Assembly: GCA_018292915.2 (NCBI GenBank)
Contig: JACVVK020000482.1
Span: 16,001-80,000 of the forward strand
Direction: 5' to 3'
Length of the DNA stretch: 64,000 nucleotides
Source of the DNA: Batillaria attramentaria
Taxonomy: Eukaryota > Mollusca > Gastropoda > Batillariidae
The position numbers and the translations under genes are program-made. The notes below the pieces were generated by a model. It had not been told where the DNA came from. It searched no databases and was given only the letters and a program-made list of their open reading frames with translations. How positions within the stretch are numbered: position 1 is the first letter of the stretch; every line of letters begins with the position of its first letter. Below, piece by piece: positions 31,463 to 42,950 of the stretch.

Positions 31463-34400
31463 GTTCCTTATTATTCACATATATGCGTCGTTTACGCAGC
31501 CATTTCAGAATCTGACGCAGACACTTTCACGACTTGAAACCCGAGAGTAAAACAACACACCTGAGAGAATTATATGCCCTAGTGCTGCGTTTTCGGATAC
31601 GGTAGATTCTCCCTTAGACTTACTGCAGAGAGTGTGGGGAGCGAGAGGAAGGGGGGGGGGGGGTGGGGGTGGGGAGGACAGAAAAGGGACCGGTGTATGT
31701 GTGTGTGTTTTTTTTTTTTTTTTTTTTTTTTTTGGAACCTCAGTTGCATGCAGGCCGCTCAAAACCTTTTTATTTATTTATTTTGTTTTCATTTTTTTTC
31801 ATTTTTTACATTTTTTTTGGCTGATCGGCCTCTCTTCATTGGTTCCCCAGTGATTTTAAATTAATGTTTTGAAATTAGTGCATGGACAGATGTCTTAAGT
31901 GAGCTTCATTTTCGAACAAGCTTATTATGTTTGTTGGTGTACCGTACCTGTATTTACTTATACACATTTTTCCAATTAAAATTACATGATTAAGAAACTG
32001 ACATCTCTCCTTAGAGATGCCGCCCTTGTCCGTTATCCCAAATAGTACATGTACAGAATTCAAAACAATACAGTGCCCAAATTTACAATTAATAATATTT
32101 TCAATGTGTTTCCATAATACCTTCACACGCTTACATTCAAAGAAAAAATGCTCAATATAGTCAACCTGGTCTGGACAAAATGGACAGTTTTTACTTTCAG
32201 TTATTCCTATCTTATACAAAAGGATATTAGTAGGATAAATATTGTGCAAAATTTTCCATTGTAACTCACGTAATCTTGTTTCTTTTGTAGTCTGATATGC
32301 AAGTTCCCAATGGGCTTGGTTAATATCGATGTTAAACTTGTAACGCCAAAAGCGAATAACACAGGGTGGGCTGTAACGTTTCTGTACAATCTGTTTACGA
32401 ATGTTTTTGGCTGAGGTAATCTTTTCTCCATTGAGACAAAGAGGCATTTGCTTTTCTGTTTGCATTTGTACATAGTCTGGGTTTTCTTTTAAGAACTTTG
32501 TAACGGCGGAAGATACTACTATATATTCTAAACATAAGCTAGGTGATGGACCAATTAGCTGTTCAATTTGTAACAGAGACATTATACCATTTGCCAGTAG
32601 TAAGTCATTTACATAGGTAATACCTTTCTTGGCCCATCTTCTAAAGTAAATAGGTTTCGACTGATACAATATACGATCATTGTTCCATATGCACATCATA
32701 TTAAATTCAGTACTTGTCCTTGGAGTTGTGTTGTGCGTTAACCAGGATCGTATTACTGAGGTCCAGAAAGTTGATTTCATAAACTCAAGCCCTTTAAATC
32801 TGGAATACTCAATGGGATTATTAAAACACGCTAAATTTACCCCAAAATTGCTCAACCATATATTCGGAATCTGTGTCCATGTAGTGTCTGGATTTGTGTT
32901 GGAGAGATTTATCATCCAATTGCAGAGAAATGATTGCTGCATGATGCACATGTCGATCATTTTTATACCTCCCTTTTCTGTTTCGCTGTTTATTACCACT
33001 CTTTTAACTTTTTCAAATGCTTTTTTGTTACAGTTCTTTTTTCTCCACAGGAATCTGTATAAGATAGTATTTATTTCTTTCAAAGCGCCGTCAGGAATAC
33101 GTATTGCTTGCATTACATGTATGAACTGAGATATGAGATAGCTTTTGATAATACATAATTTTGCTAAAAGTCCCAAGTTCCTTTTTTCCCAGCTTGAAAT
33201 AATCTGCTTAATTTTTATCATTCGTTCCTTCCAATTGAGTTCAATTTCGGAAGCACAGCAGTTGCTGCTAAAGTATATACCCAAAATTTTAATCTGTTTC
33301 ACCCACCTAAGTCCCAATTCACCATCATTCCCACCTCCACCATCATTTCCACCACCACCAAGCCACATGGCTTCCGTTTTATGTCTGTTTAAACTTAATC
33401 CTGAAAAAACTGAAAATATTTCTAGTGTTTGTAAGACACTCTGTATGTCCTGTATGTCTCGCAGGAACATAGTAACGTCATCTGCATACAGCAGGGTCTT
33501 TATTATACGTTGTGTATCGAAAGCTAGCCCTTTGACGTTTTCACTTTGCCTAAACCGTATTGCCAGAAGTTCTATGCCGATAGTGAAGGCAAGACATGAA
33601 AATGGGCAACCCTGTCTAATTCCGGATTTAATTTCGAAGTCGTCAGACAGCCATCCGTTGTAACCAATACAGCTTCTTGTTTGATTAAATAATGTATAGA
33701 CCCAATGTATGAAGTTTTCACCAAAACCAAATTTTCTAAAAGCATACAGCATGTATTTTTTGGAGATATTGTCAAAAGCTTTTTGGAAATCCAGCGCTAG
33801 TAAAATACCAGTCTTTTTTTTAATCTTACAGTATTCTATCACATCATCAATAGTTCGTATAGTAGTTGATACATTTCTTCCTTTGATGTACCCAACCTGA
33901 TCTCCATGTACCAACTTGTCAATAACTTTACACACTCTACTAGCAAGACATTTTGCCAGGATTTTATAATCTGTATTAGTTAATGAAATTGGTCTCCAAT
34001 TTGAAAGCTTGTTTTTCGGAAGATTTTTACCTTTGTGTATCAGTGTCAGAACTGCAGATGTTTGGGTGTATGACAAGGATCCTTTTTGGAAGGATTCGTT
34101 AAAAGACTGGACGATAACGTTTCTGAGTTTTGACCAAAAGAACTTAAGGAATTCTGTGGTGAGTCCATCTAAGCCTGGGGAAGAACCATTTTTTAACATT
34201 TTTAAAGCCTGTGAGGCTTCTTCAACTGTTATCAAACCCTCACAATTTTTCATTTCCTCTTCTGATAAGCATGGGACATTACAGTCTTTTATAAATGCAT
34301 CAACCTTGTTTTCAATCGGAGCGTCAGGCGTATCTCGATTGTACAGAGTTTCAAAATAACGTTTTTGTTCTGTTAAAATGTCTAATTGGTCAGTCAAAAA

Positions 34401-37065
34401 AGTTCCATTTTCCGTCTCAATGCTAGAAAATAATTTTGCATTTGCACGAGATTTTTCTAGATTTAAGAAATATTTTGTGTTTTTTTCCCCCTCCTCAATC
34501 CATTTTACTTTGGATCTGGTCTGAGCACTCTTTAGACGTTCATGTTCCAAAAGATCTAATGAAAATTTCAGATTTTCCCGATTTTGTAGCAAAAGGGCGT
34601 TTTGGGGTTCTTTCGCTAAACGGGTCTCACATTCATTAAGTTTTGCTGATAACTCAACATATCTATTCTTTTTGTGGATTGCACGATTTTTGCTATATTC
34701 AATTGATTCAGTTTTAATTTTTAATTTCAGCATCTCCCATTTTTGTTCTGCTGTTTCGTAGATTTCACAATTGAGAAAAGTGTCAATAACTAGATTCATT
34801 TTATCAATAAATTTTTTCTCTCTGAGTAAGGAGTTATTGAACTTCCAGTAGCCTGGACCTCTTTTTATTTTATCAAATCGTAAACAGAGAAAAATTCCCC
34901 TATGGTCCGACGTAGGTACAGAGAAAAAATTAATCTCCGATGCTTTGTCCAAAGCTGCGTCATTTACGAATATGTAGTCCAATCTCCGGGCGACGAAATT
35001 GTCATTAGTTTTTCTCGACCAGGTGTACTCCCGGGTGTCTGGGTTATTTACTCTCCATAGATCAGTGAGTTCGCACTCATTTTTAAAACTATTGAAATCA
35101 TTTACCACGGCCGAGGGATGTTTCTCTCCACTTATTATGTCGAGATCATTGTTCATGACTGCATTAAAATCGCCACATACAATAATGCGCTCATAGTTGC
35201 AATTTTGTATTGTTCTTGTTAAGAAGTGAAAAAAATCTCTATTGTCTTTTTGACTGGGTGCATATACATTAAAAACACAGGTTTCTTCGTTTTCAACTCT
35301 CACGTTGATTGCCAAGATCCTGGAATCAGTAACATGAGAGGACCATTCAAACGGAAAGTGCTTTCTTATCAATATTACTTGTCCTTTGCTGTGTGTAGAC
35401 CCAACAGAAAACACTAACTCCCCTCCCCATTCATTCTTCCATGCATCTGCTACATTCTGGGTAATATAAGTTTCTTGTAAGCATATTATATCATACTTTT
35501 TTTCCTTGAAAAGTCTAAATAGCTTTTTTCGTTTCACTCTATTTCGTAGTCCACGTACATTCAACGAAATTATTTGAAGGATGTCCATTTAAAGTAAATA
35601 AAGTAAATAATTACATCACAAATCAATCGGAATGTCCGGGGGACGGGCTTGGGTCGTCAGGAAGTCAAGAGATAATTGGGCAAGATCACTTCACGGAGTC
35701 GTCGTCGTCGTAGTCATCGTGATCGTTTGCAAGAGCGGTAAGTCGGTCAGAGATGCGTCGCTGAGCGTGCAGGGCCTGACGTGAATGCTTGTGACTCTCT
35801 GGGCTGCTCTTGTCTGTCGGTCGGCGGCGTTTCACGGACTCCGAACGGCTACGCGGCGGGACGATACCGAGCGATGAGGAGATGCTACTCTGTCGCAGCT
35901 TCGCACGCGCGGACCCTCGGGCGTCACTGTTTAGAGCTGTAGTTTCGACAGCCGCATTAGACGTCTCCACCGCCCCTGACCCCTGACCTACACCCTCTAC
36001 GTCGGGCCTCTCGCTACCTGCTTCTGTCTGCTGCAGCACTGGCGAAATGATGTCCGTGCGTGTAGCAAACTCACATGCCGGGTCACCTCGCTTGTGTCCA
36101 CTCTCTCTGCATGCTCGGCACACAACCTTGTTCGTGCACCCTGATACATGGTGCCCTTCTTCCAAACACTTTGAGCAAACCAATTTGCGCTTTGCTTGCT
36201 CTTTGTGGTAAACGGATGCCGAGAAGAAGCTGACAGTCATAGTCTTTTCAAGGGGGGTTGTTGGCACTGTTATGAAAACGAACCTTCGTCCTGTTAGAAA
36301 CCGGGTGAGCTTGTTGTCATTGTCCCTCGCTCTCTCATGTTTTATTTCGGACCTCAACTCACACCCTATAGCAGAGAGAGAATGTTCAATCTCCGAGTCG
36401 GCTACAGAAATGGGCAACCTGTCTATGTACACTTTTGTGGAGGGTTTTTCTTCTCCGGTGTTGTCTCGGAGTGTGTAAGGGTTATTTTCACATACCTGCA
36501 GAGTTACGTTCCGTAACCGTATGCCTTTGATTAGAAGCTCGTTCCTTGCCTCACGGGTGGTAGGGTAGATTCTCCACAAACCTCTAATCTCTTGTGCGCC
36601 GACGACGGTGCCCACACCGGCGGTACGCTCTGCGGCTAGACACATTTCCAAGACTGTAGGACGCTGCTCCATCGCATCTGGAATATCTCGCCTTTTCAGG
36701 AAAACAGGCAGTGCTGTAGACATCTTGCTTTACTGGTAATGTCCAAGGTAAAACGAAACAAGAAACAAGAAAAACAGTACAAACCGACCGGCGAAAGAAA
36801 ACGAATGTGTATGTGTGTGTGTGTTGGGGGGGGGGGGAGGGGGCTGTGTTGCGTAGTGGCAGTTGTCAGCTTGTTCCAATCGCTCGCGTATTTCGGCAAG
36901 GAATGTAATAATAATAATAGTAATAATAATAATATGGGTACTTGAGGGACGCCCTCCCTCCTGGGGGAGCTCAGGGCACCTTACAATGAGCACACACTCA
37001 CTCACCCAGCAACACACAACATGCCTCCACACATACATTTAAGAACAAACACATAATGTCAAGTA

Positions 37066-37139
<74 letters not shown>

Positions 37140-37166
37140 TTAAGAACAAACACATAATGTCAAGTA

Positions 37167-37228
<62 letters not shown>

Positions 37229-39813
37229 GATGATGTAGCAGTAGCTATTGGTAGAGGGCTGTGAAGAGGTGGGTTTTCAGATTTGTTTTGAAGGATGGTT
37301 TTGTGTCTGTATATCTGACTGATGCTGGGAGATTATTCCAACACGTCGGAGTATGAGTAACTACGCTGACCAAAGGTCTTTGTTTTGACATGAGGGATAC
37401 GGAGTTTGCGAGTGTCATCAGCAGAACGAAGTTGTCTAGAGGGAGTGTAAAACTGAAACAAGGAAGACAGATATGGAGGACAGGAGGAGGTGACACAGTT
37501 GTACGTCAGGGATGAAATCTTGTATCGAATTCTGGAGGACACAGGCGACCAGTGTAGGGTGGGGAGAGATGGTGTGACGTAGTCTGACTTCTTTGCTTTG
37601 AGAACTAAGCGAGCGGCAGCATTCTGAACCTTTTGAAGTCTGTTTAGGAGGAACTGAGGGCAGCCAGCCAAGAGGGCATTGCAGTAGTCCAGTTTAGACA
37701 GGACGAAAGCGCAAACAAGAACTTCAGTCGCATCCTCTGTGGGGTAGTGGCGGATTGAGGCAATGCGTCTCAACTCAATGTACGCAGACTTGGACTGAGG
37801 GAGTGACACTGACCGGGAAATTCTCGGTGAGGCAACAATCATGGCCTCAGTTTTGTTATCATTTAATTTAAGTTTATTTGAGGTCATCCATAGTTTAATT
37901 TCAGAGACACACTCCTGAAGAATCTTAATAGTGTCATGAATTTTGATCAGGAGGGCACGAGTCATGAAGCGGAAGTGTAACAAAACAGGGTGAGTTGTGC
38001 TCTCGTGGTACACTCATCGCATGCATCGTTCGTGGACTGTTGCCAGCTGGCATACTGAAGGAGCGTCCCTCTTTCCTGTGTTGGTCAATGCTGTGTGGGG
38101 ATTTCCGTAAATGCTGTGGACGGAACTGAGGAGGGGAGAGATGAGGTCATGGTGACTGCAAACTGAAAGAGACAAAACAAAACAAAAACACAAAATACTG
38201 ATAATAATGATGATAAACAAAATAAATGAAACCATTGTTGTATAAATATGTAAACTGATGACGTCCAGATAAACCGTGAAAAACTGAGAAAACCACTTTC
38301 CGGTTTCATTTCCGGCTAGGTGGGGCCATCGGTGGTAGAATTTTGTCTTCGGTCTTCGGTCACTTCAGTTCGGGTGCACAGTCCGTGTATTAAAGTATGT
38401 TTCTGTGCTGTTGGTTTGTAAACAGATAGGTACGTAATTATTACATTCTACTCTGTTTACAACCATTATGTGGCAGGGTATTTGTGGAATAGTTTATAGT
38501 GTGTGTGTGTGTGTGTGTGTGTGTGGCGGAGTGTTTGAAGTATGAATGTGACAGAGTGACTGAAGGATGAATGTATCAGAATGAAAAAGCAGCTGAGAGG
38601 AAGAGGGGAATTGGTGCTGTTTGGCAACTGGTTCGTTGGCAGGTTGGAGTAGACATATACTTGCTCACAGTTAGTGATGAGTTACAATATAAAAGTTAGT
38701 AACATAAAATAAATTGATTCCCTTTATTGACATGCATTTCAACTGTAAATATTTCATTAGTAGTAAACATTTTTGATTAGTAAGTAGGTCAAACAAGGTC
38801 TTTGGTAAATTAGAAATATTCTTGTATAAATAACTATATGGTTGGTTCAAAAACTAGCTAGCAGTTAGCAAGAGTTTCTTAGACATTGTTTTAATCTTTC
38901 TAAAGGGACATTACCATGCAGCCATAGTGGCCTGCACTGTGTTTTCCCCATGAGGTAGTCACCCATATGATTTCCTGTTATGTGTGTAAAGCATGCATGA
39001 ACTGTACTCATGCTTGTAACCGGTTTTGGGGAGCTCAGTACAGTCACTTCTACCTGTAACTGTGGAGCTATGAGCTGGAACCGTTGCTCTCAGTGTTGAC
39101 CAAACTTTGTGTCATATTTGAAGTCACCTTTGTCAGAAAGTCAAGGGTGTGATTCTGTCATTCTGTCATTCCCTCAGTTCATCCGTCAATTTATTCATTC
39201 ATTGTCGTCAATCGTCATTGTCGTCGTCAATCGTAATAAAGTCCCGAACCCAAGCCGCCTCGTCCATTTATTGGTGGAGTGAGCGAGTCCGCTAAATTTA
39301 CATTTTATTTTTCTTGCCATATCGAGTCAAAATCACGTGATGACTCATTTTTAGTGCCTGTCTCGATCTCGCGTGTATAAATATCAAGGGTGCACGCTGA
39401 AAAGTCCATCTTTCAAAGAAGAGTAGGTTTTGGCCGGTGGGATGGAAGACAGAAATTTTGTCACACGCATCGGGGTGAATAGCAGGGTGGAGGTTCACTG
39501 TTGACCACTATTGGCCGGGGCTCGGCTGGCTCTGGGCGTGGGGCGCTGTCGGGTGTGAGACAACTGGTGTGTTCCGCGCTTGGCATTGTTCCGTGCTTTG
39601 GGCCGGCTGGCTCTGGGCGTGGGACGCTGTCGGGTGTGAGACAACTGTGTGTTCCGCGCTTGGCATTGTTCCGTGCTTTGGGCCGGCTGGCTCTCCGCTT
39701 GTGGTGATGGCGTGCACATGCTGCCGATGCTTGTTTTTAAAAAAAATCGTGTTGCATGGGAGGTTGATTGCATTTTATGTCACTTTTATGTTTATGTTTT
39801 TTAAAAGTACCGT

Positions 39814-39883
<70 letters not shown>

Positions 39884-41334
39884 GGTATGTCACAGTCCGG
39901 TCTTTAAATGGACATTATTTTAATCATACTACTAGTATCATTATTTAGGATCATTTATTATCGGAATTACCACAGCGTATACTTGTATGTTATGATATTC
40001 TTACTCTTATTTCATATTGTGCAGAGCGGGCACCAAAAGAAAAAAAATCTGGTTTTTTAAGGACTGGACAATAAAGTTAATTTGATTTATTTGACTTGAT
40101 TTGAAGGTTTGCACATAGAGTACAGCTTATAGTAGCAGTAAGCTTTCACTGCTTAGTAGTCTACCTCACCGTGTCTGGCTACTCCGGGGGTGCGGCGGCC
40201 CACAAAACTGCTGATTGTTAAGGGTCGATGGCATAAACACAAATCAGTACGTCCGTCCCACTTTGATAAATATTTTCTCAATTCTCGAGTGTTGGCGTGA
40301 TCGTGAAAACCCGATGAAAAGACCAATTTTCACATTTTCAGGCGAGCCTGTGACAGACTGCCCTCAGTTAGTTACTGAAGGTGAAAGCTTCACGTGTGAG
40401 TGTAAGTCACCCACTGGAGACCCATCATGCAGACTGTCATGGCCCGGACATACAGAGGGACCTGTCCTGAACATACCTCGTGTAAGGAGAGAGAAAAACG
40501 GGACTCGGTTCATCTGTCAAATGGACTGTAATGGAACTCCTACCACCAAGACAGTCACTCTTAATATTGCATGTAAGTTACTGTGTTTCCACGTAGGAAT
40601 GATAATTATACAGTTTCGCAGGAAGAAAAGGAAAAGGAAGAAATGTTCAGAAGTCATGATGTCATGATGCTGAATAGTATGCTGTATGTTCTTCCTCTCC
40701 ACATTTCCTTCATTCATTACCTGCTCTATTCAGTTAGCGTGAAAAATTGAGATCTGAATAGGGTGGTGTTCCATCTTGTGGAGCGTGTTCCACAATAGAT
40801 TATTTGCACTTGATCAAATATGAATGACTATAGACATCGTACGGTAGCAGAGAAGTAAAAACTGGTGTAAATGATATTAGTTGGTAATATAATGAGATGT
40901 AAATAAGTTATCACACATGAGAATCCTACCACGTAAATGATTCTGTGTGTTTTCTCCCAAGATGGGCCATCTGCTGATGGTGTGAGTGTGACTGGTCCAG
41001 CATCATTCGTTACGGATGGAACAAGACCTCTAACACTGGCGTGTGAAGCAGGAGATGTCAATCCTCAGCCTACATACACGTGGAGGGGTGTGAATTGTGA
41101 GAATGGACCTTCAGGCAGCACTTGCGTCCTAACACCAAAGCACTGGCAAGACGGTAAAGACGTTGAGTGCAGGGCTACCAACGCACATACTACGACGACT
41201 ACGACAGCGTCTGCAGTTTATCGCCTGAATCTGTCATGTGAGTCACACATAATCGCGTACATTCATCTGATTATCTGATAACGCATGGCTAACCATCTGT
41301 AAATAAAGATGTGCTCGAGAAAGTTCGTCGTGTT

Positions 41335-41416
<82 letters not shown>

Positions 41417-41797
41417 GGGCAGGGATGTTGAGGAAGGATGTTAAATAAATTATTATTATTATTATTATTATTAGTACTGTATTACAACAGATCCGCCACC
41501 ATCACCACCCAAGTTGTCAAGATCAATACTCCAAGCTGGAGACATCATCAACTGTACAGTGACTGGTGGAAAACCTCACGTCTCCTCTGTACAGTTCTCC
41601 TGTTCTAACAACACTTGGCCTGACCAACCCGACACTATTGAAGGATCCACAGTGACCAGTTCACTCGTGTTGGTCAACGCTTCTGAGGGAGAAGTGAGGT
41701 GTCAGTGTTCAGCAGAATGGGAACCACAGCCTGAGTTGTACAGGCACAAACAAGACAGCATCATTACCGTTATGAGTAAGCCAAGTGGAAACGGCAT

Positions 41798-41828
<31 letters not shown>

Positions 41829-41875
41829 GTTGTATACGCACAGTACAGAAGATACTATCACTATTGAAAGTAAGG

Positions 41876-41947
<72 letters not shown>

Positions 41948-42856
41948 CTCGAAAATTTATGAGATTGCAGTTTGCCGTTTAATATGTCGACACGCGAGAC
42001 TGATAAAAAAAAAAAAAAAAAAAAAACCCTTTACTGAAAATCACTGTTCACTTCAGAGGACAAAGTTTCGTATACGGGAACAGTGAAGAAAATTGTTTGC
42101 CGCGTACATGCAACATGTGTCCTGTCTCATGCCTGTGTTCAGGTCAAGGAGTGAGTGAGCCGACTTTGAGCCGCTAGTAACCACAGAGCCCTCCCTCCTC
42201 CTTCCGTGGCTTTACCTCCACCCCCCCCCCCACACACACACACCCCACCCCCACAAAGAACAAGTCTGGCCGGGAAAATGTCTTTGATTCGACATCCGAA
42301 GTTCGCCTTAAGCGTGTTTGAGATAAACATATGTGTCCCTACGTACCAGTATTATGAATTTGAGGGTGGGTGGGTCGGTGGGTGGGTCGGTGGGTGTTCG
42401 GGAGTTTTACGTCCTTTTCCACCACCTAAGGGTGATATCAAAGACGGGGCAACGTGAAAAAAGGGCCAGTACAAATAGTTGACCCAATCCGGGATTTGAA
42501 CTCACGACCCGGACATCGTGAGTCCTACGCTCTACCAGTCGGCCATCCCGGCTTCCCCCTATGAATTTGAAGGCTTTTGTCATATACCTCATCTAACGAA
42601 CTTTGTATTCAAAACTAGAGTAAAAAGAAAAATGTACGTATCAAAGACGTGTCGTAAGTTATCTTTGTTTCAGCACCAATGGGCGGTGAACCACAAGGCC
42701 CTAAACACGACCAGACTGAGAACGGAGACCCTTTTCCCGCTACTATTGGAGGGGCAGCCGCCGGAGTACTGGTCGTCATTGGCTTTGTCGTCTTCGTTGT
42801 CATCTTCGTGCGCAAGAAAACAGGTATAGACTTTACGTTGATAACATGTACAATTG

Positions 42857-42950
<94 letters not shown>

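Larger units (their letters stand above)
31709..36806 (-). mobile_element. L1/Tx1-type LINE, copy 2, both ORFs intact
   Basis: Minus-strand element with A tail at 31709-31733. Target duplication GTGTATGTGTGTGTGT at 31693-31708 and 36807-36822, inside a GT microsatellite. Order: 5' end truncated by about 55 bp relative to copy 1, ORF1 (36723-35686), 97 bp gap, ORF2 (35588-31875), 3' UTR. The site is empty in copy A, so insertion followed the duplication. Both frames being open suggests a recent and possibly mobile-competent lineage. Confidence 0.95.
31426..41830 (+). other. Segmental duplication, copy B
   Basis: Counterpart of 1401-6665, running from (CT)n to (CT)n. Longer because of the LINE at 31709-36806 and longer AC/GT tracts. 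It lacks the SINE of copy A. Confidence 0.9.
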
